Shown in pieces: positions 12,093 to 22,893 of a stretch of DNA of 64,000 nt (positions are counted from its first letter, which is position 1; every line of letters starts with the position of its first letter). The position numbers were made by a program, and so were the translations under genes. The stretch comes from Symbiodinium natans (lineage: Eukaryota > Sar > Dinophyceae > Suessiales > Symbiodiniaceae): NCBI GenBank assembly GCA_905221605.1, contig CAJNDS010000248.1, forward strand, positions 64,400 through 128,399, in the 5' to 3' direction. The notes beneath the pieces are model-generated. The model did no database searches, was not told the DNA's origin, and saw only the letters and a list, made by a program, of their open reading frames with translations.

Positions 12093-12131
12093 AGAAAATG
12101 GGGGGGCGCATTCCAGAGACCCCCCTGTCAG

Positions 12132-12171
12132 GCCGACGTCCTTGCCAGCTGGGTCAGGGAGGCGCCAAGCC
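12132..12171 (+). CDS. Exon, unidentified (ADVLASWVREAPS)
   Basis: The segment is preceded by CTGTCAG and followed by the strong donor GTGAGG. Phase 0 reads ADVLASWVREAPS. It may continue the gene that ends at 11786, but that exon leaves one base over, so another exon or a different phase is needed. Confidence 0.5.
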
Positions 12172-12179
12172 GTGAGGAG

Positions 12180-13300
12180 TTGAGGGTTCAAGGTTGTTTA
12201 GGGGTTAGGGTTTAGGGTTCAGGGTTCAGGGTTGAGGGCCTAAGCCTCGTTTCCATACCCTCAACCCGGTTTGGCAAGTTAGTGTTTGCGGCGTAGCTAC
12301 GGCTTTGGCCAATAGAAGGAATAGGTTGATTATAATTCTGTTCTGTATGGTGATGGTCATGGTGAAGGTGATGGTCATGATCATGGCGATGGCGGTGATG
12401 GCGAGGATGGTGGGGATGACGATGACGATGTTGTTGATGATGGCATCGAGGATTGCGCTTGTGAGTTTGAATGATAAACCCTAAGCCCTAATCCCTAAAC
12501 CCTAACTATAGTGCTACTGTTACCATTAGTTGTTCGTGTCGTTGGTGTTGTTGTGTTGTTGGCGGCGGCATGTGCGATGTTTTGTACGGCTGAACACGCT
12601 CATCCCTAGGTCATTCTGGTTCTTACTCGTGAACGTGTTCTTTTTTTATTATTATTGATATTGCTGTTATTTGTTATTATTTCTACTATTATTTCTACTA
12701 GTACCATTGCCATTACCACTACCATTCCCATTACTAATACTATTACTATGACTATGATTATTCGTAGCATTATTATTTTTCTTCTTCTTGTATTCTTATT
12801 ACTATTCATGTTTGTATTTTAGGATTATTCATTTTTGTGATTATTGCTGACAGCCTATTCTACTGCTGCACTCCTGTGTTGTAGAGTCTGCATTTTCTCG
12901 CTGTGGAGCTCGGACTTCAACATGCTGGCACACAGAAGGCTGGAAGCTGTTCCTTAGGAAGCCGTCCGTTACGTCACATCATACCTTGCTGTGCTGAGAG
13001 CCGGCTTTGTAGCATATTGCATACGGGCGCAGTGCCTTAGACTTGAAGTAGTTCATGCCATATATCACATGTCTTGTGCAATGTTCCTATTGTAGACTGC
13101 GAATATGAGGATGGCGAGGGCGAAACCTCCATGGAGAGGGGTTGAACGCCTAGAAGACCCAAACCTCCCTCGGACTACAACCACAGTGGGTGTTGGGCTT
13201 TTAGCTGAATTCCCACTTAGCTTTTTTTTACATTTTTTTTTGTGAAGCCTGGTCGTGCGAAGCACCCAAAAGACCCTACACCGTAGACTACAAGGGTTCA
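12180..13300. other. Long spacer or intron with trinucleotide repeats
   Basis: It contains GATGGT/GATGAC-type repeats (about 12340-12440) and an ATT/ACC-rich tract (12640-12800). The reverse-frame ORF across the latter, Ile/Val/Met-rich then Asn-rich, is a repeat translation. No exon was recognised. Confidence 0.5.
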
Positions 13301-13337
13301 AACCTAAACCCTAAACCCTAAACGCTAAACCCTAAAG

Positions 13338-16300
13338 CTCGTGGCTTCACTGGGGAGGTGGCGAAAGGGAGGCGGGAGAAAGCCGCCCAGCGAGAGCAGC
13401 CGCATGCTCAGTCGACGGTTCTCACTCAGTTCAGGAATTTGGGGGGTTTGGGGTTTCAGGGTTTTCGGGTCTTAGGGGTTTTAGGGAATAGGGTTTTGGG
13501 GTTTGGGGTTTCAGGGTTTTCGGATCTTGGGGTTTTAGGATCTTAGGGCTTTAGGGTGTTTAGAGTTTAGTAGGAAACGGTACGGGCATCATTCAAAGTT
13601 TTTGGCAACCTCCCCCCCCCCCCCCTTCTCTCAGAAGTAGGGCGGTAAGGCCGGCGAGGTTCAGGGCTTCACGTTAATTCACGGTAGTTTCAACTTCTGG
13701 GTTTTCCTTCCTTGGTGCAGATGTAAGTTTACAGCTTGAGGTGGCTTGCAGGCCATCAACTTTAGGGTTTAGGGTTTAGGGGTTAGGGTTTAGGGTTTAG
13801 GGTTTAGGGTTTAGGGGTTAGGGTTTAGGGTTTAGGGTTTAGGGTTTAGGGCCCCTAAGCCTCAAGCTCTAAGAGGCCTGGCACGGCTGAAGCCACGGCC
13901 CCCTCTCCCCCAACCCCCACCCGCCATTGCTGGTTGTTAAGGGTCTATTCTTGACGGTTGCCCTAAACCCTAAACCCTAAACCCTGAACCCTGAATTTTG
14001 AACCTTAAACCCGAAAAGCTAAACGTCCTGAAAGACCCTGTACCATCCTAAGGAGCAAGCAAGGTCACCCTTGTCATTCTTAAGGTTAAGGGCTTAGGAG
14101 CCTGAACTTGTTGACATTACTTGGAGGTTCATGGATAGTGATAAGAGTTAGACGTGTAGTAAACCCTAGACCCTAAACCCTAAACCCTAAACCCTAAACC
14201 CTAAACCCTAAACCCTAAACCCTAAACCCTAAACCCTAAACCCGAAACCCTAAACCCTAAACCCTAAACCCTAAACCCTAAACCCTAAACCCTAAACCCT
14301 AAACCCCCAAAAAAATGGCCCTGAAGACTTGACCCCACCCTACCGCGTCAAAGCCCCCAGCCCGAAACAGTCACTCTTTTCCCCCAAGCCTTCTCACCCT
14401 TCTGCCTAGGCTTCTAAGGTCCCTAAGCCCTAAAGTCCCTAAACCCTAACGTCCCAACCATGAGTCTCTAAACCCTAAACCCTAAACCCTAAACCCTAAA
14501 CCCTAAACCCTAAACCCTAAACCCTAAACCCTAAACCCTAAACCCTAAACCCTAAACCCTAAACCCTAAACCCGAGAAGGCAGGCCCTCCTCCGCCGCCT
14601 GGCCGGGACCCTGACGGAGACGCGGCGCAGCACGCTGGATGCCTGGAAGAGCTGGATCCAGGCTGGAGTTTTTTTTTTTTTAGGGGGGTAGGGTTGAGGG
14701 TTGAGGGCTGAGGGTTTAGGCTTCAGTGGGGTTTAGGGATTTCGGGGGCTAGGGTTGGGGGATTTGGGGGGTTTTGGGGCTTGAAGGAATTGTGAGTCTC
14801 TCTGTCTCCACCTAAACCCTCAACCGGCCTGTCTTGTCCAAGCCTTGCAATTGGCCAACACCCTTTGCGTATATGCCGACAAGAAAAACAGACAACAACT
14901 GCGGGTTCAGGGGGTTGTTGGGCTTTCAATGCCTAGCGCGTGTGGGTTTAAGTTTGGGCTTTATTGTCAACCCGAAACCCTCAGAGGTGTGGCTTGGGAC
15001 GAAAATCTGCGACGCCCCTCGAAACCACCCGCATGACAAGCTTGATTGCCTGCTGTCAGAAGCACCTTAACCCTCCTGAAAACACACTTTTCTCCCCAAA
15101 CCCCTCTTTGCCAAAAGCCCTGAACCCTAAACCCTAAATCGTCACCATGTTGGTTTTTGGAGAACGTTGAGACGCCAGGCACGGAAGATAGCCCGCCGGC
15201 GCTTGGCGCAAGGGCATGCCGGGCGCTTGGCAGGGCGGGATGGAGCCGAGGGGACATGAACGGGGTTCAAGGTTTATAGGGTTTAGGGTTTAGGGTTTAG
15301 GGTTCAGGGTTTAGGGTTTAGGGTTTATAGGGTTAGGGTTTTTGGGTTGAGGGTTTAGAGTTTAGGGTTTAGGGACTAGGGACGGAACTATAGATCTGAG
15401 CTCTGTTTTCTGCCCGCTCTCCCTTTGGGATCCAATGACCGAGAACGATCGCATCTAGCTTACGAGTACACCAAGGCTAGGTATGCCCTGAGCCCTAAGC
15501 CCTAGACCTTAAACCTTAAACCTTAAAGCCCTCGAAAAGAACCCCAAGCCTTTGATGTGGTCTGGTTCTTGAGGTACATGTAATTTTTAAAGCATTGCAC
15601 CCAGCTGGTTTCAGGCTTTCTGAATTTAGGGTAGAGGCGTCTAGGTCTGGGTAGGTTTGGGGAGGTTTGGGGAGGCTTGGGGGAGGTTTGGGAGAGGTTT
15701 GGGATAAGGGTTTCGACATCTCCCGGTCGGTGGTGAGGGGTTTGCTGTCGAATTGCTGGGGGAACAACACTGGCAGCCCTTACTGCAATACTATATTTAT
15801 GCCCCCAAACGCTGGCCCTCAACCCGAAAACCGTAAACCTCGACCCTAAACCCGAAACCCTAAAACGCTAGAACCCTCAAACCCTACGACCCTAAACCCT
15901 CGACCCTAATCCCTAAAACCCTAGAACCCTAGAACCCTAGAACCCTAAAACCCTAAGCCCCCCAAAGCCCACTTGGAGATAACCTTGGCGAAGGCCCGAG
16001 CCGCCCGTCGGATTGCCAGGAGCCTGGTAGGGATATGGTCTGTCGGGTTTACAAGCAGAGCATATGCAGGTATGCTGCTTATGCACTCGTTTAGATATGC
16101 ATATATATATATATATATATACATATGTATGTATGCATATGTGTACATGAACATGTTTTTTTGCACACATACTGCTGAGGGTTCAGGGTTTAGGGTTTTG
16201 ATACCTAGGCCCGGCTTGGTTACCTTGGTTCGTCATTGACTGTCTCTTCTTCTTTCTTCTTTTTGTTTTGGGGGGCGGGGCAGGTGAAGGGTTACACACA

Positions 16301-17869
16301 GAGATTCACTGCTACCTTAGGCCTATAGACCTTACAGGTCATGCATGCTAGGGGCTACCCCTTCCCGGCGGAGGTTGTGCGGGCGTCGGTGGTTGGGGCG
16401 CCTTTGGGTCTCGGTGGGGATAGAGATTCTCGGCTTAGGGGGTCAGATGTTGGGTTTGGGAGGGCTTCTTGGTTCTGGGGAGTTTGACTCTTGTCAGCAG
16501 GTCCCCATAGCCCAACCTCTCCTCCAAAACTGGACAGGCAGAGAGGTTTACACACCGGGTTGCTTGTCTGTATAATAAGGGTACCCCCAAGAAAATACCT
16601 CAAGTGTAAGAGGACCCTAAAGCTCAAACTCTAAACTCAAACCCTAAACCCCGAAGAAGGGCCCAGGGTTGTTCAGTGAGGCAGAAAATGACGAGCCACT
16701 GCTGATGTTGTCCTTCCAGGCCCCCAGCGAATTGGTGTGGGTTTCGGATGCGCGGTAGGGGCATGTTTACGGGCAAACTGTCAACCAACCCTAAATCCTC
16801 CTCCCAAGCCCCCAGGCCCTGAGTTCTCTTCACCTCATAGGGCCCAACACGCCATACCCCAGGGACCGGCGAGAGAGAAAAATGGGCATCTGCTAAGGTT
16901 TAGGGTATGGGGTTTGGGGCTTGACGCGGACTTGGAGCCATTCCGCGCCATAGTGAAACAGCGAATTGGGTTTCTCACCCGCACAGGAGGTGAACCTGGG
17001 GTTCACGGGCTCATGGGTTCAAACCCTAAACCCTAAACCCTAAACCCTGAACCCTAAACCCTAAACCCTAAACCCTAAAACCTAAACCCTAAACCCTAAA
17101 CCCACGATTAGTAGGCCTCTAGGGATGGCCTCTGTAATGAGGACCCTATCTAGGGCACTTCGGACCCTAAGAAGTAGAGCCATGAAAGCTCCCCCAGGGT
17201 GAGGGCAATCGGGCTCTCGGAGTTTAAGGTTTAGTCCCAAATCGAGGGTTTAGGGTTTAGGGTTTAGGGTTTAGGGTTTAGGGTTTAGGGTTTAGGGTTT
17301 AGGGTTTAGGGTTAGGTGTCCTCTTTTTCGGCTCTTCAGGCCCTGGGGTTTAGAGGCTTCGGGCAAAGGGGCTGGCCTAAGAAGCCGTCAAGCCCTGTCC
17401 TCCAGTCGAAGGGCTCTAGGTAGGCCCTCAGGAGATTTCATATTCTCCCTTCTTGGGTTTAAGAGGATCATCGTCAGGAATATCCCTAAACCCTAAACCC
17501 TAAACCCTAAACCCTAAACCCTAGACCCTCAACCCTAAACCCTAAACTTTTTTCAGATGGTTTCAAAAGGGCCACCCGGTCCTGCGGCTTTTTCGTTTGG
17601 AGTCCCGGACCCTGGCACTCCTTAAGGTTGGCCCGCCCCACAGGCCCCGCAGCTTTGGCACCCCTGAACACCTAAAGCCCCCAAACCTTAGGGTTTAGGG
17701 TTTAGGGTTTAGGGTTTTGGGTTTAGGGTTTAGGGTTCAGGGCTCTCAAACCCTCATCCCCAAATCCTCAACCCCTCCAAGCCTTTCTCAGCTCAAGGCC
17801 TTCCGCCTCGTGCACGTCGAGCGCCAGGCGCGCTTGCAGGCGCAGGAGAAGCCGGCGGCCCAGGAATAA
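13338..17869 (+). CDS. Multi-exon gene, 3' part with stop codon, unidentified
   Basis: Exon candidates are 13338-13417, 14580-14667, 14843-14904, 14985-15067, 15179 to about 15250, 15979-16026, 16720-16734, 16863-16989, 17557-17626 and 17792-17869. Peptides are mostly basic and helical: GEVAKGRREKAAQREQPHAQ, LLRRLAGTLTETRRSTLDAW, ARKIARRRLAQGHAGRL, ITLAKARAARRIARSL, PFRAIVKQRIGFLTRTG and GHPVLRLFRLESRTLALLK. The last exon starts after TTTCTCAG, joins 17557-17626 in phase and ends QARLQAQEKPAAQE then TAA. Donors include GTTCTC, GTTTTT, GTTCAG, GTAGGG, GTGTGG, GTGAAC and GTTGGC. Exon 14985 has no GT donor and two usable frames; 14843 also has two. The exon set may include parts of two genes. 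No family was recognised; a coiled-coil or RNA-binding role is only a guess. Confidence 0.5.
14160..14574. repeat. Two long CCCTAAA arrays
   Basis: About 21 heptamers run from 14161 to 14308 with a single CCCGAAA variant, and about 15 run from 14467 to 14574. The second runs directly into the exon at 14580, so the array occupies the position of a pyrimidine tract and branch-point region. Confidence 0.95.
16030..16710. other. Intron with TA/TG microsatellite
   Basis: An (AT)n/(GTAT)n tract lies at 16095-16150. The rest is unique sequence with open frames on both strands but no convincing exon. Confidence 0.45.
17440..17576. repeat. Intron 3' segment duplicated near 63.63 kb
   Basis: CCTTCTTGGGTT, GGATCAT, CAGGAATATCCCT and then TTTCAGA-GGTT-GGGCC appear in the same order here (17447-17575) and at 63630-63714. 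The copy here runs into the exon at 17557; the copy at 63.6 kb precedes the exon at 63730. An intron end, perhaps with adjoining exon sequence, has been duplicated between loci. Confidence 0.6.
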
Positions 17870-18124
17870 GGGAACGCCACTGTAGCTGCCTGTATAGGGT
17901 TTACAGGGTTTACAGGGTTTAAGGGTTTAGGGTTTAGGGTTGAGAGGGCGCTTTCTGAAGCCTTTAAAACAACTTTGGGGTTACGTGTTTAGGCGAGTTT
18001 AAGGGTATCGGTTTCAGGGCTCGAGTGCGAGCATAAGAGACTACCGCAGGGTTACATTGGGATTTCAAACGGGGGAGCCTCTGCCCCCCCACTGCTTCAT
18101 AGACCACCAGAAAGTTTGCAGTCC

Positions 18125-20282
18125 ATGGAGCTCCGAATCCTGCCAGTCATGGACGGCACCGGGGTCGCCAACGGCGAGGTGCCACTTCGACAAGCTGATG
18201 AAGACGGTGGACCAGGCGGTTGAGGCCCTCATGGCGGCTAAGCCGGTTTTGATTCTATTGCCGCATCGGGACCCCACAGGAGCGCCCACTTTGTGCGTGC
18301 TCAGAAAATGCGCATACCAAAGCTTTCAGCGGACGAGTTGCAGACCCTCCTCAACTCTGCCAGAAACGTCGTCGACTTGGAGTCTCGAGCGCCCCCGAAC
18401 AAGAACCGGGACCTAATTCTCACAACCTTCGGTGGACCTGTTTCATGGGTGTTCGGGTTTAGGGTTTAGGGTTTGGGGTTTAGGGTTTAGGTTTTAGGGT
18501 TAGGCGTTTAGGGTTTAGGATTTAGGGTTTAAGGTTTAGGGTTTAGCGATATATAAACAAAGGGGGCAATCGTAGCTCCAACAGGGTATAGGGCTTAGGT
18601 AGGCTTCAGAGATGGGGTCGGGATCGCTGGTCTCGCGTTCCAACTGCGACATCGCAGTCGCCGTCGTGTGCTCGCACGCCAACTTTTACTAGTAGGGTTT
18701 TTTTCCCGTTAAAAAACCCTTATTGGGTTTAGGGTTTTTTAACGTTAAAACGCCCTAAGTGTGCCAGAGCATAGCAGCACTTCTCCGAACGAGATCTGCG
18801 GGAGAGACGGGTCGGAATAGTCAAGAATTCGTATCCCCTCGTAGTCCTTATAAAATGTACCATGCTATGCTAATTGTGGGGGGGGGGGGGGGGGGCGGAA
18901 CCCTGAACCTACAGTAAACCCCTCAACCCCAAAACACCTAAACCCGCAGCCCATAAACCCTAAACCCCCAAACCGTAAACCCCCAAGCCCTACCCCCCCT
19001 CAACCTCTAAACCCAAGACCCTAAACCCTAAACCCTAAACCCTAAACCTTAGAACCTTCTACAGACCCCGGCCGAGGTGCAGCATCTACCAAAGGCGTGC
19101 TGCTGCCAGAGATCGGGCTTCGGCAGAGCGACAGGGCCCAGAGCTTCAGGGGGGCTTAGGGGCTTAGGGTTTAGGGTTTGGTGGTGTAGGGTTTTCAGGT
19201 TTAGGGTTTAGGGTTTGGGGGCTTAGGGGTTAGGGGTGTAGGTTTTAGGGCTAAGGGTTTAGGGCTTGGTGGTGTAGGGTTAGGGGGTTTAGGGTTTAGG
19301 GAGCGGGGTTTGGTGGTGCAGGGTTTTGGGGGTTCAGGGTTTGGGGTTTAGGGTTTGGTGGTGTAGGGTTTTGGGGGTTTCAGGCGTCCGAGTTGAGTGC
19401 TGTAAGGTTTGAGGGTTCAGGGTTTAGAGCTCAGGGATCAGGGTTTAGTTGCAGGCTTCTTGGGTTCAGAGTTTGTAGAGTAGGGTCTGGGGGTTTAGGC
19501 GATGCCCTGGCCTAAGGGTGTGAGGTTAGGATGTCAGGTATCTTCCCCCCCTCCCCCTAATTGCAAGTCATCACCCCCCCTAACCATTCTTTTTGGGTCA
19601 CTTCGGCCAGCCCCGACCCTGCAAAGACACCGGGTTTAGGGTTTAGGGTTTAGGGTTTAGGGTTTAGGGTTTAGGGTTTAGGGTTTAGGGTTTAGGGTTT
19701 AGGGTTTAGGGTTTAGGGTTTCGGGCGTAAGAGTCCCTCGATCTCAACACCCTCAAGCCTTGAAGCCTTAGACCCTCAACCCTCAAGCCTCCACCCTGGC
19801 TAGTGGGAGCCTGCGCCTGAGGAAAACTGCGATGCAGCCTGGCGCTCAGCATGTCTGTCTCAGAGCCCTGACAGGGCCCTAACCTATATCCTCCTTGGGA
19901 ATTATATTTTATTTTTGTTTCTGTAAAACCCAAGAGGATATTAAAGATAATATTTCTATTCAGGTTTCAACTGGGCGTACATTGGGAGCTGCAGCCCAGC
20001 CCTTCACACAATCGCAGGGCATGACCGACATGTACACTCAGTTGAGGTAGGCCAAGGTTGGCCCGTTTTGAAATACAGGGGGTTTCACTTAAGGAGGTTT
20101 GGGTAGTTTTGGGGGGTTTTACAGCTTGTGCACTTTGGCTTTTGTTGCGTTCTCATGTTTTTGGGGGGGAGGAGTTTAGGGTTGAGGGTTTTGGGCTTTG
20201 GGTGTTGGATTTTGGGTTTAAGGTTGCGAGGGAGGAGGAGGAGGTCCTGAATAACGCCCAGTTACTTACTTGGCTGCTATGA
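18125..20282 (+). CDS. Multi-exon gene ending at TGA 20282, unidentified
   Basis: The coding-like block 18125-18448 contains KLMKTVDQAVEALMAAKP in one frame and MRIPKLSADELQTLLNSARN in another. A 36-nt GT...AG segment could join them, or the block is frameshifted. Further candidates are 18612-18692 (MGSGSLVSRSNCDIAVAV), 19065-19149 (IYQRRAAARDRASAERQGPE), 19810-19873 (two open frames), 19964-20046 (GAAAQPFTQSQGMTDMYTQL, donor GTAGGC) and 20231-20282. The last two join in phase and end EEEEVLNNAQLLTWLL then TGA. Exon 18612 carries an ATG just after CTTCAG and could be a first exon, which would split the group. Not identified. Confidence 0.45.
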
Positions 20283-20428
20283 GGGGCCACTCTCCTCTCC
20301 AAGGGATTTTAAAGGTCTGGCTTAGGGCTGTTTTGGGTTTAGGGTTTAGGGTTTAGGGGTTAGGGGTTAGGGTTTAGGGTTTAGGGTTTAGGGTTTAGGG
20401 GGGCGGATCGTCAAATGGGGCAAGGTGG

Positions 20429-20460
<32 letters not shown>

Positions 20461-20548
20461 GGTGTGGGGGGTTTTAAGAATTTGTTGTCAAACTCTTAAC
20501 CGTCTAAACCCTGACAGACCCTGACTGAGCCTGAACCTTACACCCTAG

Positions 20549-22731
20549 GGAGAGGGGAGTGCGGCAACGCTGTTGAGGTACATGGCGATTCCGATGCCTG
20601 CATTTCAACCCCTTAAACCCTAAACGCTTTAAACCCTAAACCCCAAACCCTAAACCCTGAACCCCAAACCCCCCCAAACCAACCCCAAACCCCAAACCCC
20701 AAACCCCAAACCCCAAACCCCCCCAAACCCAAAACCCCAAACCCCAAACCCCAAACCCCAAACCCCAAAAACCCCAAACCCCACCCCAAACCCCAAACCC
20801 AAACCCCAACCCCAAACCCCAAACCCCAAACCCCAAACCCCAAACCCAAAACCCCAAACCCCAAACCCCAAACCCCAACCCCCAAACCCCAAACCGCAAA
20901 CCCCAAACCCCACCCCAAACCCCAAACCCCAAACCCCAAACCCCAAACCCCAAACCCCAAACCCCAAACCCCAAACCCTAAACCCCAAACCCTAAACCCT
21001 AAACCCCCACCCAGGCAGGACTTCGCGCTGCTCTCCCGGTCCATCCTGGGCTGGCGCCTCTTGGCCCTGGTCGCGCCGGCGTGGGGGCTTTCCGGGCTGT
21101 TTTCGGGTTTGGGAAGTAGGGTTTAGGGTTTAGGGTTAGGGTTTAGGGTTTAGGGTTTAGGGTTTAGGGTTTAGGGTTTAGGGTTTAGGGTTTAGGGTTT
21201 AGGGTTTAGGGTTTAGGGTTTAGGGTTTAGGGTTTAGGGTTTAGGGTTTGGGGAAGTAGGGTTTAGGGTCTACTCGGAGGTTCATGGGTAGAAGTAGGCC
21301 AGGTTTATCAAGCAGGGTAGCCCTTTCGCTCTAAACCTTATTGGGGCGGGGCACTTTGTAGCCCTACTTTACAACTACCCCGTGTCTCTTCAAGTCGGGC
21401 TTTGGGATTCCCAGGTTTCACGGGCTGTTGGGTTCAGGGGTTCCCACATATGATCAGTTCCGTAAGTGGAGTGGTCGCTAAACCCTAAACCCTAAACACT
21501 GAACACCCAAGCCCTACAACGACGTCGCCAGGTCGCGGGCGCAGTTTGCCGGGAGCGGAGGCGCCTCGCACGCACCGCTGGGCTCGGCAAAGCCTGTGCC
21601 AGATGCCCAGAGTCCGCTGGGTCGGGCTGGGGGCTTTTTTGAGGGTTTAGTTAGAGATTAGGGTTCAGGGATGTTCAGGGTTCAGGGTTTAGGGTTTCGG
21701 GTTTAGGGTTTGGGGCTTTCCTAAATTGAGGACAGCCTTTCTGGGGGTCCTATGACAAGGATTATCGCATTCGGGGCTTTTGAAGGAGGATCACGTCTTT
21801 GGGGAAAATACTAACGTGTTTGGAGGGGGTACGCCTGAAGCACTGTGCCCTTAGGTCAGTGTGCTCCAAGAAGCTTCTAATTCTGAGGGTCCACGGCCGT
21901 CGGTCAGGGTTTACGAGGGGGGGGGGATGCAAACAGGACTTTGTGGTTTGGGATGAAGTTCTGGGTTTCACCCTACGGTTGCTTCCGTTGCCAGTATGTA
22001 AGGCTCCCAATTGAAAGTGGTTGCAGTTCGCCCCCAGAATGGGCTCCCTAACTACGAACAGACCAGAGACAAAATTCTCCAGACTTTCGAGGCTTGGAGC
22101 TACGGGTTGGCTCATTTAGGGTTTAGGGTTTCGGCTTTAGGGTTTAGGGGGCTCGGGGGATCTCGCGTGTCGGGTTCAGTCTGACAGCCTGTGAAGCCTG
22201 TAGGGCTTGGGGCTTCGGGTTTATGAAGATGTAATCTCGGAATATTTGGGCGTAAGCTCTGAAAAGAATTCGCATGGTGATCGGATGTAGAGCGGTTTTT
22301 GCTCTATGTGCCCTACTCGACCCAAAGTCTTGCGAAGGAAGAGCTCTATGTTTTACGATGTTTTGCGATTTGGGAGATTTGCTTCCAGGGCTTAGGGCCT
22401 TAGGGTCCAGGCGTTCACGCTTTGCAGCTTAGGGCTTTTCAAGATTTTAGGGTTACAGGGTTCAGTAGGTTTCAAGATTTTAGGGTTATGGGGTTTAGTA
22501 GGCTTCAAGATTTTAGGGTTATAGGGTTTAGTAATGTGTTCTTGGCTTTCAGGGGCGTTCGTATCTTCATCGGCGGGTTCAGATTGAGAAGGCACCCCCT
22601 TACCGAGCTCATTCCCAGTTTAGATGGCCCAAACTTGGGATTCAGAACGGGGGGCAGAAGGATTTCTGGAATACCCCAACCCTAAACCCTAAACCTGTTC
22701 GGGCAGATGTTGCTAACCCAAGCCAAAACAC
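20549..22731 (+). CDS. Multi-exon gene fragment, unidentified
   Basis: Exons 20549-20577, 21015-21069, 21438-21461 and 21512-21620 join in phase with no stop. They encode GEGSAATLLR, QDFALLSRSILGWRLLAL, GFPHMISS and PYNDVARSRAQFAGSGGASH followed by a Ser/Pro/Ala-rich tail. Donors are GTACAT, GTCGCG, GTAAGT and GTCGGG. Two more exons, 22553-22591 (GRSYLHRRVQIEK, apparent GC donor) and 22707-22731 (MLLTQAKT, donor GTGAGA), lie downstream but do not join in phase with 21620. A 360-bp CCCCAAA array fills the first intron and a long TTTAGGG array the second. No family was recognised. Confidence 0.55.
20634..21005. repeat. AAACCCC array (TTTGGGG variant)
   Basis: About 50 near-perfect AAACCCC heptamers form the largest single-variant block in the window. 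The reverse-frame ORFs here (Gly-Val-Trp-Gly-Leu repeats) are translations of the array in three frames. It ends at the exon acceptor at 21014. Confidence 0.97.
21117..21265. repeat. TTTAGGG array following an exon
   Basis: About 18 almost uninterrupted TTTAGGG heptamers begin about 50 bp after the donor at 21070. Confidence 0.95.
21640..22545. other. Intron with three tandem 33-bp units
   Basis: CTTCAAGATTTTAGGGTTA... units repeat about three times at 22435-22530. The remainder contains open frames on both strands without matched splice signals. A missing exon of the flanking gene may lie here. Confidence 0.4.
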
Positions 22732-22893
22732 GTGAGATCCGAAATCCCCTCAACCTTGAAGCCCTCAAAGTCTTAAACCCTAAACCCTAAATCCTGAACC
22801 CCAATTCCCCTTAAACCTACTTTACCTCAGAGCCCTTGAAGCTCTCAAAGCCCTAAACCCTAAAGCCCAAACCCCAAACCAATTTTCAGAGCC

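Noticed and set aside
12606-12809. Reverse ORF of 67 aa that looks like a membrane helix
   Set aside because: It is an Ile/Val/Met then Asn run produced by ATT/ACC microsatellite sequence.
20613-21044. Long reverse ORFs of 112-143 aa rich in Gly, Val, Trp and Leu
   Set aside because: They are translations of the AAACCCC array in three frames and end where the array ends.
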